Shown here: in pieces, positions 47,641-59,392 of the stretch
Layout: each line of letters starts with the position of its first letter
How positions within the stretch are numbered: the stretch's first letter is position 1
Source: Lotus japonicus
Lineage: Eukaryota > Streptophyta > Magnoliopsida > Fabales > Fabaceae
DNA: 64,000 bases
Assembly: GCF_012489685.1 (NCBI RefSeq)
Contig: NC_080043.1
Coordinates: 42,051,127 to 42,115,126 of the forward strand
Direction: 5' to 3'
Notes under the pieces: generated by a model
The model's database searches: none
What the model saw: only the letters and a program-made list of their open reading frames with translations
Told to the model about the DNA's origin: nothing
Made by a program: the position numbers and the translations under genes

Positions 47641-47907
47641 GGGGGGATGTCAAAGGAATTGATTGACTAATCAATTGAATAACAGTTACTGACCAGATTA
47701 ATTGCTGTATATAATTGTAGTTGACCAAGCCTGTAATTAGGATTAATTGTTGATTAGCTGTTACAGATCAGGGAAATTATTCCCATAATTAGGAGAGATA
47801 TTATTTCCATATTTGTAATATGTTATCAGTATAAAGTTAGCTCTATGCTGTGTACTCAGCATCAAGACAGTATTTTCATTCCATATTTTCCTGAGTTTGA
47901 CAGTGAT

Positions 47908-49734
47908 AGGGTTATACAGTGATTACTGATTATTATCAAATAGTCTGACCATTCTTGCAAATGCCAAAAATGTAGCATTCACATACTTGTGCATAATGCG
48001 CTGAACGCTGATATTTCCATTCCATGTGTACATTATGTACAATTGTAACCCCAAATGCCATGTCATTTTAATCATCTAATCTTCATCCATAATTATCTAC
48101 ATTAACTGATTTTCCACTTATTAGAGCAATATAGTTCTCACTCTTTTATCTGAGCATATGGTTAAAAGATCCAGAGAGACCATAACTGAGTTCTGTTGGA
48201 GATTCTGTAACAGACAGTCGATTAGTTACAATCTGTTACAAACAGATTGGTTCAGTTACAGAGAAAACTCTAACTACAAAATCCTGTGCTTAACTGCCTA
48301 CACTCCCTGCATTCATGTTTTCACATCAAAATCCACAATATCAGATTCAGATTCACTTCCTTCCTCCTCTTAAGTTTTTCTTTAGCTGCTTTCACTTTCT
48401 TGTCCTTAACAAAACTGTTTAATTCCAGCACTACTCAAGTCTCCAAGTCTACTCTCTTCTCTTTCCAAAGTCAACTTCTACAACTGTTTTATACATAAAA
48501 GATAGAGCTTTGTACTTCATATTAAACCATCTCCTTTTATCAGATCATTCATTAATGTATTTCTATTTCTATAATTTAATCAGTACAGCCGAGAATGACG
48601 ACAATTGACATATACATGTGTACCCTCCTGATCGTACGCACATTGTTCCGCGGTCATTCTTAGTCAAACCTTCTCGCCCGTAATTCCGGGCTTGAGAGGC
48701 TATCTACCTCCCGGTCGTCTATTAATGACACCTCATTCAACTTAGCCCATATTGACATCACCCACACCGCCTCTCACCAAACACCTCAACTAACCGGCCA
48801 CCCGCGGATGACCATATAGCATTATAGCGAGTAGGAGCATTATAGTTGTTACGGGGACCAAGCAGTAACAGAATCACGGATATCGCGGCTGATGTACAGC
48901 AAAACACTATCCATAATTAAGCAGTAAACCAAGGCAGATACACTGTCGCCAGAACGGAAACTTCTTATCCAAACAACTATCAAATAAACTGGCTAAAATC
49001 ATGGATAGGGGAGATCTGACGGAAAGAAGAAGATCCTAAGCCGTCAAACGCGGTGCTATATAGCGCTCTGATGGCTCACCGCTTTCCGCAATATCCAGCT
49101 ATTTTCCATTATTTTACCGTCTCAGGACTTGAAATAGCGGATTTTTGGCTTTCTGCTATTTTCCGCAATCTGCAATTAACAGCACTGTCCTACGCTCAAT
49201 ACGAAGAAAATCAAACCTAGGTATACAGAGGGGAGCAACAATCAATAGAGGATCTTTATTCTTAACACACCCCACCACCATTCTCTAATGCTCCCTTAGC
49301 AGACTAGGTTAATGCCAAAGAGACATTGAGTAATCAATCAACATAAATAAAAATGTGTGTGCTCGCGCCTTTCAATTATAACAAAACAAGAAAGAAACCG
49401 CCTATTATAACTAATAAAGAGCCTGCTGAAGTAGAAAAAACATAAAGATCACTGTACCAGCATGCAATTTCAAAGTCAATAGTCAATACAGTACACACAT
49501 ACGAACCTTATTATACTACAACACACAGACTCAACCACTCCATTCACTCCGGAATTGAAAAGGAAATGATTAGATTATATGCAAACAAATTAAGAGAGAA
49601 GACAAGGTTTTAAAAAGACGAAGGAAACAAACATAACGGAATTGAAAATTTGGCACCACCGACTAAAATCCAAGAATGGTGGCACGTTGACGATGAAGAA
49701 AGAGACAAAACAAGAGAGAGAGGAGCGGTTATAC
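47908..49734. other. Distal part of the inferred kinase leader intron
   Basis: This holds no gene. It is AT-rich with a degenerate GCTATTTTCCGC-type inverted stretch at about 49,075-49,175, which resembles a dispersed plant repeat. Confidence 0.5.
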
Positions 49735-50085
49735 CTTGAGGAGATCCTGGCATTTGAACGCGAACATGGTGTTTCATCCAATACTCCGCCGCATTTGAAT
49801 CTCAAGAACCCCTCTGCATCACCGTCGAACACGGTTATAGGAGTGGAGAGGAAGAAAGAGCGTGATGATGATGATGATTTGATTTTGATTTTGACGAGTT
49901 GTGTTGGGTTTTGAAGTGATGAAAAATATGAAGGAAGAAGCGATGGGCTTTGTTTGGGTTTGTGGGAGTGAGTGTGTAAGAGAGAAAGAGAGAGAGGTTT
50001 TGTTGTGTGTTGTGAGATGAGGAGGTGGTGGTGAGTGAGTGAGAGTCACGTGCAGGGGACCGAGAGAGAGGTTACACGGATCTGG
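49735..50085 (-). other. Inferred first leader exon of the kinase gene
   Basis: A donor (CTCAAG|GTATAAC) at 49,735 pairs with the acceptor at 41,748, giving an intron of about 8 kb. Upstream sequence is a CT-rich leader and a TATA box lies at about 50,113-50,121. In the joined leader three uORFs start in this exon: 5 codons (MQRGS), 33 codons (from an ATG in TTGGATGAAAC) and 17 codons (MFAFKCQ...); the last two cross the splice junction. This exon is inference; it needs transcript evidence. Confidence 0.45.
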
Positions 50086-50112
50086 GGACCTCTCTCCGAC
50101 AGCCAGCTGTAG

Positions 50113-50121
50113 TTATATATA
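50113..50121 (-). promoter_or_regulatory. TATA box of the inferred kinase promoter
   Basis: CTATATATAAC on the minus strand is flanked by the inverted pair AGCCAGCT and AGCTGGCT. Spacing puts a start site near 50,085, just before a CT-rich leader. Confidence 0.5.
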
Positions 50122-50229
50122 GCTGGCTCTTTTTCAACCGCGTGAAATTAATCAAATCAACTCAACTCTACTCTTCCCCTCCTTTCACTTCACCTCTTTT
50201 TTCCCCTATTTATTTCACTTTATAAAGGA

Positions 50230-51457
50230 CCAAAAGTACACTTAAGCAGCACAACCCTGTTTATTAGAGAATACTCGTAATGGAACTAAATCTACAGGAG
50301 CAAGGATCGATTTCGTGCGAGAGCTACGCAAATCCAATGAGGCTAACTTATCTGCACACAAATTAGTGTTTCTCCAAATATGCTAGAAAGAAATACGTCA
50401 TGAGTGAATAGAGAAGTAAACAATCTGAGCAGACACTACTCCTAAATGAGAGGACATGGCAAAGATAGTGGAACACTTAAACAGTCACATTTTGTAGTCG
50501 GTTGTTTATTAGTTTATATGGAAGTATGTTATGAAGGGATTAGTCATGTCATCAGAAATGAATATTCGAGTTTCAACCAAAAATAATAATTTTCTAACGT
50601 GTGATTAGTTTAAACAATACATGTTTAGTTCTCTTTAATCAAATTTTGAATTTGAACCTGTCGTATAGAATTAAAATCTTGATGTTGCTGCTCAAACATG
50701 ATACAGATTTGAATTCAATTCAATTCAATTGAATCCAATAATGAATTGATACAGATTTGAAAACCTCTCTTTGGGAGCACGCACCACCAACTAGGAATGA
50801 AATTCAATTCAATTTCTAAGAAAATCAAAGAAATCATATTACTCTGATATGATATTCACCCTATGTGGTTTTTTCTATGCAGTGCAGTAGTTTTAGGGGT
50901 TTAAAATCAAAACTTTGAAAAATATTTTATCAAACAACTTTTAACTTAAAAGTAGCTTTTAAGCTATTAAAAAATGAAAACTGACAAACAATTTTTGTTT
51001 TTTTTCTTCTAAAAATCTTATTGTGAGCTTAAAATTAAAAGTAACTTAAAAGCTGGAAAAAAAAATGGATCAAACACTACCTTAATATACCTTCTTGCCT
51101 TTGACCATATAATCTTTGCTATGAGATCTATTAGTTGAAAAGGCTGGCCTGAAAAATGATGACTCATTCTAATCTCTAATAGCAGAGTTAAAATTCATTT
51201 GGAGTTGTACTTCACTTCTACTAGAAGTAACTACATTAATTACTTCAACGAATGGTCTAAAAGTTGTCGATAATAGGAGTAATTAAATGAATGACTCTAG
51301 AAGTTTGAGGTTGACTAGAAAGTTTTAAAATATGATTAGTTCTTTATTCAGAAAATATAATGAATCCAGGATGAAAATAAAAATTGTAACTTCACAATTC
51401 ATATTCTTCTAAATTATTTTTTTTAGAAAGAAAAATTAAAATAGTCCCTAACATATA
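50230..51457. other. AT-rich spacer upstream of the kinase gene
   Basis: No gene is seen. A block at about 50,930-51,085 with AAAAGTAGCTTTTAAGC and GGATCAAACACTACC resembles a block at about 61,495-61,660, so both are probably copies of one MITE family. Confidence 0.45.
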
Positions 51458-51713
51458 CTCCCTCCGTTTTAAAATAATTGTTCATATAGAGAGAGAAAAT
51501 ATTTGTTTCATAATACTGTTCACTTAGAATTCCAATGAAACATTAATTGATGTTTTTCCATTTATAAGAAGAATAAATGATGAGATATAATAGTAGACTT
51601 AAAGGGTAGAATATAAAAACAAATTTATCTTCTAAAATGTTAACAAAATTAATTACATTCTTTAATATGTGTGTATCTTTTCTAAGTGGACACTTATATT
51701 AAAACACATGGAG
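51458..51713. mobile_element. Stowaway-like MITE
   Basis: The left end CTCCCTCCGTTTTAAAATAA is the classic Stowaway/mariner-type terminus, and the right end is a degraded complement (ACACATGGAG). TA lies on both sides. It is 256 bp with no coding capacity. Confidence 0.7.
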
Positions 51714-51904
51714 TACATCATCATAGGGTTAAAGAAAAAACTTTCTTAATTAAAAAAACTGCAGCGTTATTGTCACTTCTACAAACAAACAAAAATGTCT
51801 ATAAAATTGAAATTACAAGTGATCAAAATGACAATCCTAAACTGAAGAAAAAATACACGACAACCCAATTGTAAACAAAAAGTCTCAAAACAAACAAAAC
51901 AAAT

Positions 51905-52560
51905 CCTCAATTCACAGCCATAGAAAGAGCTCAATGGAAGCAAAGGGTCTCCGCTATCAAAGGAGAAAGTACATGAAATGAAGAGGTTGTAGCTACAGCA
52001 AGAACCTCACCTTTATCGTCACAGGCAAGGAGGCCAAACCCCGCAGCAGAAGACTCAATAACAGACGCATCAAAGCTCACTTTTATCCTCTGATCCCATC
52101 CATAAGACGATGCCAATTGCCAAGAAGTAAGACAGACCAGCGGCAGACACAACAGAACATAAATCAGGAGGAGAAAGCAAACAAGAAGATCATTGCATAG
52201 GCCGCGACACATCATGCTGCAATTCATTAAAAATGACGTCATTCCAGTGATCCCAAATACAATATAACAGTGAAGAACAAAGCGAGCATCTCATCATCCA
52301 CATCTGCAATAAACTATAACAAAGAACCGTACCATTAAGAGAAATGGCAAAAACATCTAACCTGCACAGAGATCCAAAGGAAAGCCAAACCACATCATAT
52401 GGACATGACCACAACGTCAAAAAGCATGATCAATAGTTTCTTCCTCACATCTACAAAGAGAGCCCAATCCATCTGTATCCACACCGCGAGCATGTAAGCA
52501 ATGTCGCACTTACACCCCAAACAAGCTATGTACATCTAGGGAGTGTGGGCCGCTTCAAAT
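51905..52560 (-). pseudogene. LINE-type RNase H and RT zinc-binding remnant
   Basis: On the minus strand, a zinc-binding-like block (LCRCEEETIDHAF, then RCGH) around 52,400-52,480 is followed by the start of an RNase H-like domain (RIKVSFDASV, GFGLLACDDKGEVLA, PLIAETLCF). Several stops and frame changes interrupt it. This arrangement is typical of plant non-LTR RT-associated sequences. Confidence 0.6.
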
Positions 52561-52685
52561 CCTCTTCAAAGCCTTGTAATGAACAATTTTATGATAAAAT
52601 AATTTATATTGGTTAATACATGGGGTTGTCTAATTGACTCAAGGTAAATATTGGGTAAATCAACCTAGGTTTAGGTAGCTAAATA

Positions 52686-52976
52686 CTCCCTTCATTCTAT
52701 ATTATATGTCACTTTTTGTGAAGAAAAAAAATTGTTCTTAAATATAAGTTAGTTTCTAATATCTAGGAAGCATTAATAATATTTTTCAATTTTATCCTCA
52801 TATTTAATATGAAAGTGATGATAAACTTTTGAAATATAACTTGGAGAGAAAAAATCATAAATAAGGGTAATCTAGGAAATTAATTATTTCCTTTACAAAA
52901 TTACTAGTAATAACTACTTTTTTAAATGTAAGAGAATTGAGTATTTGTGATTTATATATAGAAGAAACAAAGAGAG
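52686..52976. mobile_element. Second Stowaway-like MITE
   Basis: It starts CTCCCTTCATTCTATATTA and ends AACAAAGAGAG with TA on both sides, and is 291 bp. It is a diverged member of the same terminal family as the copy at 51,458. Confidence 0.65.
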
Positions 52977-53055
52977 TACTATTTTAACATGTATCATGGA
53001 CTAAAATTTTCTAAGACACATGTCAAATATTATTAAATCACTTAAACTAGAGTGA

Positions 53056-53872
53056 TTTTACCCAAAATAAATCTTAGGCCATTTACACAACCCTTTAAGT
53101 GACAAACCCTTCTTTAATTATGCAACCCCTTTTATAATGAAAAATTGAATTATTACATTGATAAAAACTTAATTAGCACACATGACACATACATCATGAA
53201 TTAAAATATATATATGAAATATATTAGGGTCTTGTCCTAGTTAATTATTTATCCTTACCATCTTTTCAGTATCATATTTTATATTTTATAAGCTTTTTAA
53301 CTACTATTAACTTGCTGCTATTGGAAAATTCAAAGGACAATTTATTTTATTTTCGTAATCATACCTACAAAGAGTATGCTAAAGAGTCTTATTTTAATAG
53401 CAGTTCTTCTGTGATTTCTTTGTACTATACATGACATGATTGAAACTAGCCAAATTATTTATGCTAAGTAGTAAGAACTTTAATAGTATATACTAATTTA
53501 CCCAAAATAAATCTTAGGCCATTTACACAACCCTTTAAGTGACAAACCCTTCTTTAATTATGCAACCCCTTTTATAATGAAAAATTGAATTATTACATTG
53601 ATAAAAACTTAATTAGCACACATGACACATACATCATGAATTAAAGTATATATATGAAATATATTAGGGTCTTGTCCTAGTTAATTATTTATCCTTACCA
53701 TCTTTTCAGTATCATATTTTATATTTTATAAGCTTTTTAACTACTATTAACTTGCTGCTATTGGAAAATTCAAAGGACAATTTATTTTATTTTCGTAATC
53801 ATATGAACCTACAAAGAGTATGCTAAAGAGTCTTATTTTAATAGCAGTTCTTCTGTGATTTCTTTGTACTAT
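53056..53872. repeat. 443-bp tandem duplication, second copy split by CACTA
   Basis: The unit starting TTACCCAAAATAAATCTTAGG is at 53,056-53,498 and again from 53,499. The second copy stops at 53,872, where the CACTA element begins, and resumes at 59,030 (ACATGACATGATTGAAACTAG) to about 59,096. The copies are almost identical, with one 4-bp difference near 53,803. Confidence 0.92.
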
Positions 53873-54369
53873 CACTACAACATTTTGGGTCTACGGGAAC
53901 ACCTCTCCTTGCTACGGACGGAAAAGCGTTGCCATAGATGACATTAGAGAACAATTCTGAAATACGTAGCTCTGGTTGTAAAACAATAACATCGTCCATC
54001 AGCAACGCTCCAATAAGTGTACCCTAAGGTCAAGGAGAACGTTTTTCTACACTTTTCTTTTTCTACGAGATTATAACTGTTGCGGAATCTAGTAATTTCT
54101 AAAAAATGTTCTCTAATGTTATTTGAACAAAAGAGAAAAGAGTTAATTTCAATGATTTAAGTTAAAAAACTTTGACATGAAATAAAAAAAAGACAAAACC
54201 CTATCTCTTCTCTGCGCCGTGAAAATCGTCTTCCCCTTCCTCCCGTAGCATCGCACTCGCCGTGAAAACCCTAGTTCTTTGATCGAAGCTCTCTCTGCGC
54301 GAAAATGGATCCTCCGATCGAATCTGCTTCCTCTGGGTCGTGAAGCTCTCTCTGTGCGATCGAATCCTC

Positions 54370-54515
54370 CTCGACAAAGCTCCGTTCGTGCTTCAATCGA
54401 ACCTGCTTCAATCGCATTGAATCTTCCTCTCTTTGCTTCAATCGCATCTGCTTCAATCGCACTGAATCTTCCTCTCTTTGCTTCAACCGCACCTGCTTCA
54501 ATCGCACTGACTCAC
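54370..54515. repeat. Tandem CTGCTTCAATCGCA repeats in CACTA 5' region
   Basis: CTTCAATCGCATCTGCTTCAA-like units with TCTTCCTCTCTTTG spacers repeat three times. They give repetitive frames on both strands, which I treat as non-coding. Confidence 0.75.
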
Positions 54516-55466
54516 GTCTCATTCTGCTTCAATCGAACTGTGTCGTTCAACTTCTGGTAAGCTCTCTCTCTCTTTCTCTCTCGTATTAGATCCTCAGCTA
54601 GGTCAGATTGAGAAATAGAAGTTCGTTTACCAGTTCCTCTTTCAATTTCGTTTCCATTTTGTTAGAATGTGAATGAGAATGAGAACTTCGTTTCGTTTCA
54701 ACTGAGTCAACATTGCTGAACCTGAATCAGTTACACGTTTACAGCATTTTAATTCAATTTCTGGTCAAAATATGCATTTGAATTTTGCAGCATGAGCTTT
54801 TGTATTCATATATGATAATCACTCTCTATCTTACTATGTTTTTGTTTCTTTGAGTTTCTGTTTGAATTCTCCTATGTTACTCTCTATTCATTTGAATTTT
54901 GAATTTTGCAGCATGAGCTTCTGTAAAATCTATCAATTCTAAGTTTGGATTAACAAATTTACACATTGTGCAGTAAAATATCAAAACTAAAGCTATCTAT
55001 CTTATAGGTGCAAATTGTAAATCTACTACATGTAGCATGTTTAGATCAACTTTACTTTCATCAGAATCAATTTTGAAATCTAAAAGCTACTCACAGAAAC
55101 TTACCTAATTCTAGCTTGAGAATCAATTTTAGAAATATTTACAAACATGAACATCAGAACATGGTTTATTAGGGGAAAAGCAAAATCTGAAGACAAAGCT
55201 TCACGTTATAAGAATAAAGTTCAAGTGTTCAAGTGTTCAAGTGGGGGGTTTGAACTTTGAAGTTTTTTTTTTATTGATAAAGGCAGAGTATAACTGTGAG
55301 CCAAGACACTAGTGTTGTAATGGGTGAAAAAAACACCAGCACGGCAGCACACAACTATTTTAACTTGATCTTTTGCACACTAACAATATTCCTTCTATTC
55401 TTATTTTTTATTTATCTATAATCATTCTTTTTGACCAAGCTATTATTTTCATCATTTGACTAACAG

Positions 55467-55994
55467 GCCTACTTATTACCAAGATATGGGATAATTTTCA
55501 CAGACACCATAACATACTATGGGTCAATTACTGAAATAATCGAGCTAGACTACTATGGTAGTTTTATGTTTGTGTTATTTAGATGTGATTGGTATCAAGT
55601 TGAAGAAGATAAATACGGATTGACTTGTGTTTATTTCAATAGGAGATGTTATGTGGATGAACCTTTTGTGTTGCCTACTCAAGTCCGACAATGCTTTTAT
55701 ATTGAAGATCCTTTTGATTCAAATAGGAATTATGTTATGAAGACCATACCAAGGGATCTTTTTAATATGGTTGATGAATTAGATTCAGATGCCTTGGAAT
55801 CATGTCAAAGTGAGCCATTAGATCATGCAGTGAACCTTGCAACAGTTGATTCTGATTGCGAAGTTGAGTTGGTTAGGGATGATATGCCTCCAACAATTAC
55901 TGAAAATCCGTTGCTTGAGTTAGAAGACTTTGATTTTGACATTCAATCTGAAGATTCTGATTTTGATGACACTTTGTTGGACTACATGGATTGA
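55467..55994 (+). pseudogene. DUF4216-like C-terminal exon of CACTA transposase
   Basis: An exon opening after an AG at 55,466 gives about 175 residues. It starts YLLPRYGIIF and passes YYGSITEIIELDYYG, VLFRCDW, CYVDEPFVLPTQVRQCFYIE and PRDLFNM, then ends with an acidic tail. This matches the DUF4216 region that follows the catalytic domain in TNP2-type CACTA transposases. The upstream catalytic domain is absent, so it is a truncated remnant with an intact last exon. Confidence 0.7.
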
Positions 55995-56369
55995 TGTATC
56001 TTTGTCAATTTTTCCCCTTTGTACGATGTTAGTTTGAAGCTGTGATTACTTTACATTTGGTTGTGAATCTAATGCAAAATTTGACCAAGCCTAGTTTCAT
56101 TTGCTTTGAGTTTTGGTGTTATTTGTGAGCTGAAGTTCTTTTAAACTGAAGTTTATAAATTTATTAACTGTAAATTTGTATATTTGCAATGTCTTTGAAG
56201 TTAACCTTTTGTTGGCTGTTTTGTTTGCTGCTAATTCAAGCTTCTGTTTCTGAAGCTGAGTTTTGGTATCTTATTCTTTGCTCTCTTGATGGTTTACTTT
56301 TATGTTATAATTTTGTTTTCCTACTGTTTACAAATGTGATTGATTATTTTTCTATTTTTTTGTAGGAAA

Positions 56370-57659
56370 ATGAAAAGAAGAAGTGATTATGATCTCCAAG
56401 CTAAGACTAGTGCTGAATTGCTTCAGCTGTACAAAGTGAAATTGGAAGGTGCTAACAATTTGAAGAAAATGAAGGGGTCTAGTCAAATACAACAGCAAAA
56501 GAAAAACCAGAGCCAGCAAAGCGAAGATCAAAGGAAGAACCATGTGAGTTTTAGAAAATCAGTTCAAGTAGAAGAATCTTCCTCTATACAACAAAAAATA
56601 CAGCAGCAGAGGCAGCAACCGGTGAACTCTACGAAATCTAACCAAGAGGATCATTCTGATGAACAAGGCTCCAAAAAAAAACATATGATGCAACCATTGA
56701 GCACTAGAATAGAACTACAAGCAACTAGATCTACTCAAATTCCAGGCATAAGAGAAGATCAAAGGAAGAACCATGTGAGATTTAGTACCAGAGGCACACT
56801 TTAGAGAGTTGATAGATTATTGGAGGCTTGAAGCAATTAAAGTAAGATATATATACCTACAGTTCTTTGATGTTTTGTTATTTTTTCATGTGTAATAATT
56901 TTTTAATATTAACACAGGAAATCAGTGCCAAAAATGCTAGAAATATAGCACAGCAGAAATGGAGACACCGAGTGGGGCCTATAAGCTTTGCTTGTATAAG
57001 GGAGAGATTGGTATATCATTGTCATTGCAATAAGTGGGCATTTAAATGTGTATGACTTTTCTGCTAAAATCATTGTCTTGATGCAGCGTGCAAGCAAAGA
57101 GGATGGAGAGAGCTCTACTCAAGCTGATATTTTCATTGAAACTCGTAAAAGCAAGAAAGGAAAAAAGGTGGATGAAGAAACAAATAATGTGATTGTAAGT
57201 TTCTTTCTTTGATTTATTTTTTTGAATATGATTATGCATATCCTCAACTAACATTACTTTTAAATTTGGTAGACAAAACTTCATGACTTGGTTGAAAATT
57301 GTGGTCAATCTTCTTCTGAAGCTTTTAAGCAAGTGTTTGGCGACGAAAGACCGGGGAGAGTGCGATGCTACGGGAGAACTATGACACCAAGTGTCTTCAA
57401 AAGGAATAATGAAATAGCTGAAATTGAGAAAAAACATGCGAAGGAAGTCCAACGTTTAACTGATAAGGTGCATGACATGGAGGCAAAGCATGAGGACATG
57501 GAGCGAAAATTTCAAATTCTTCTACGGACCATGCTGAACCATACTGACAACGCAGTTGATTTGGATCCTTTAGCTGCCTTGTTACTCCCCAGTGATGACA
57601 ATGGCCCTCTATATTCATCTACATCTGTGCATGCTCCAAATAATCAAGAGGTAAAGTAG
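56370..57659 (+). pseudogene. Transposase_24-like (TnpA-type) CACTA gene
   Basis: A Gln/Lys-rich N-terminal exon (56,370-56,804) is followed by blocks at 56,929-57,009, 57,088-57,194 and 57,274-57,659. The family signature is HRVGPISFACIRERL, then KEDGESSTQADIFIETR, KKVDEETNNVI and a C-terminal coiled coil (EIEKKHAKEVQRLTDKVHD). Splice sites fit GT/AG. The exon 1 frame stops at 56,804, yet the in-family reading FRELIDYWRLEAIK continues in another frame, so a small indel near 56,795 breaks it. TnpA-type proteins bind subterminal repeats to pair transposon ends. Confidence 0.7.
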
Positions 57660-59392
57660 AGTTGCATGCTATTTTTCTCTTCTGATTTGATCTCTTTGTC
57701 ATATTCATGGATTTATCATTGGGAGGCTTGGAAGATCCTCAAAGTTCTGTTGTTGTGTTTTGTAATCAAGAGGGATTTCACTATTTTCAGCAATGAAGAT
57801 GCTAGTTCCTACCATATTCTTACTTTGGTTTGCTTAGTATTGAACAGTTGGCATGCCTGCCTAGTAGAAGCTGAAACATGACAACTAGTTTATTTTCTTA
57901 TTCTAAGTCTGGTAATTGAATGTAAACTATTCATGTTCCCTTGTACAGAAGAAAGGCCACAATCATGGTGCAACGGCCGAGACGTATTTTCTCAATTCTT
58001 CGTCAAATGAATTAGGATGATATGGCCATCATTTTTCACTATGCTTCTTGATTGAATGTAAATTTTTTATTCTTGTTACACATGTTTTATGTACTTCACA
58101 GTGACTGATATATATGTATATATTTTTTGTTTGTAGCAAAATGATGGTGGCATGATGGCGGAAGAAGATGATGCTACACTTTGATGGTGGAATTTGGATC
58201 CTGTAGTTTGGATCTTTAGTTTGGATCTTTAGCTTATTAGTTTGGATTATTAAATTTGTTGGATTACATGGATTAAATTTTCCACTCCTTGTTGGATTAC
58301 GTGGATTTAGATGGTTATGGAGGATTGCAAGATTCTATCTGATAATTTCTACACAAGTCAGTTGCTGCAGGTTAAAAGGAATTGCAACAAAGCTGCTGAT
58401 TTTATGTCAAAATATGCTCTTTCTTTTGTTAATCATGTATGGTTCTCAATATGGGTCCATGCGGTCTAGGACAAATTCTGTTAGATGACTGTGGGGTTCC
58501 CTCTCAATTTCCATTTCAATGAATGAAATACTATTTTAATTAGCAAGTATATAATTGTATTCAATTTGATGACAATATTTTTTATGAATCTCCCCATATC
58601 AACAAAAGATCAATTTCCTTATAAAATAGAACATTTTCAACTGTTGACAAAAAAAATAACATTTTCAACTTCACTGCAAAAAGCTGTTCTCTTAGGTAGA
58701 AAAGGCAACGCTTCTGGTATAGCGAAATCTACCGCTACACTTTAAGATCTGTTCTAAAAAACATAAGAGAACGCTTTTCTCTAGTTATTTACGAAAACGT
58801 CCGCAAAAGTGTTTCCGTAGGGAAATTGGAAAAACGTTTCCCTATCAGATAAAGGGCTACGCTTTAACCCCAAGTGTTGCGCTATATTATGAAAAACGTT
58901 CTCTTAGGCTTAGGCAACGCCTCAGACGACCACACTTGCAAAAGCGTTTCCGAAACCAAAGGCAACGCTTTTTTGGGATTAGGAAACGCTTTTCGAGCGT
59001 TGCTGTAGACCCAAAATGTTGTAGTGTATACATGACATGATTGAAACTAGCCAAATTATTTATGCTAAGTAGTAAGAACTTTAATAGTATATACTAACTA
59101 AGCGACAACCATAACAAAGACAAATAGTATATCAATAGTATCCTGGTACAAGCAGGTACGATCCTGGTGGACCCTAGAGGTCAATAGACTCAGCAAGCTC
59201 TAGTCCTTGATCAAAGCTACCACGCACGTGGAGAATTTAGTATGGGACCAGAGCTTAGTTACTGACACAGTCATATGAAATGGGATTCTTTTTCCTCCGT
59301 CGATGTTTTTCTTTATAAGCTCCTCCGTCGATGTGCCTTGGTATCTTTGAGTATCTTTTCAGGGAAGCTTTTAAAAATATGGCTAAGATATT

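Larger units (their letters stand above)
43504..47902 (+). mobile_element. Copia retrotransposon with identical LTRs and internal inversion
   Basis: The 255-bp LTRs (43,504-43,758 and 47,648-47,902) start TGTCAAAGG, end GTTTGACA and look identical by eye. A perfect 5-bp duplication GTGAT flanks the element (43,499-43,503 and 47,903-47,907). A primer site TGGTATCACAGC directly follows the 5' LTR, and a TTGAGGGGGGA purine tract precedes the 3' LTR. Gag and RT-RNase H read on the plus strand. The protease-integrase block between them reads on the minus strand. It lies in the kinase leader intron. Confidence 0.93.
53873..59026 (+). mobile_element. CACTA (En/Spm) transposon
   Basis: The ends CACTACAACATTTTGGGTCT and AGACCCAAAATGTTGTAGTG are near-perfect inverted repeats. 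The 3-bp duplication TAT flanks the element (53,870-53,872 and 59,027-59,029). It is 5,154 bp. Subterminal GGCAACGCTTTT-type motifs repeat at both ends, densest at 58,690-59,020. It retains a DUF4216-like exon and a Transposase_24-like gene but no DDE transposase core, so it is non-autonomous. Confidence 0.92.

Noticed and set aside
48158..48498. Two short plus-strand frames in the leader intron
   Set aside because: They have no motif, promoter or splice support.
49642..49914. 90-codon plus-strand frame rich in Glu/Arg/Asp
   Set aside because: It lies opposite the CT-rich inferred leader exon of the kinase; composition alone explains it. Its block EEILAFEREHGV is intriguing but has no further support.
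54271..54560. Repetitive frames on both strands at the CACTA 5' end
   Set aside because: Periodic protein on both strands is the result of a DNA tandem repeat.
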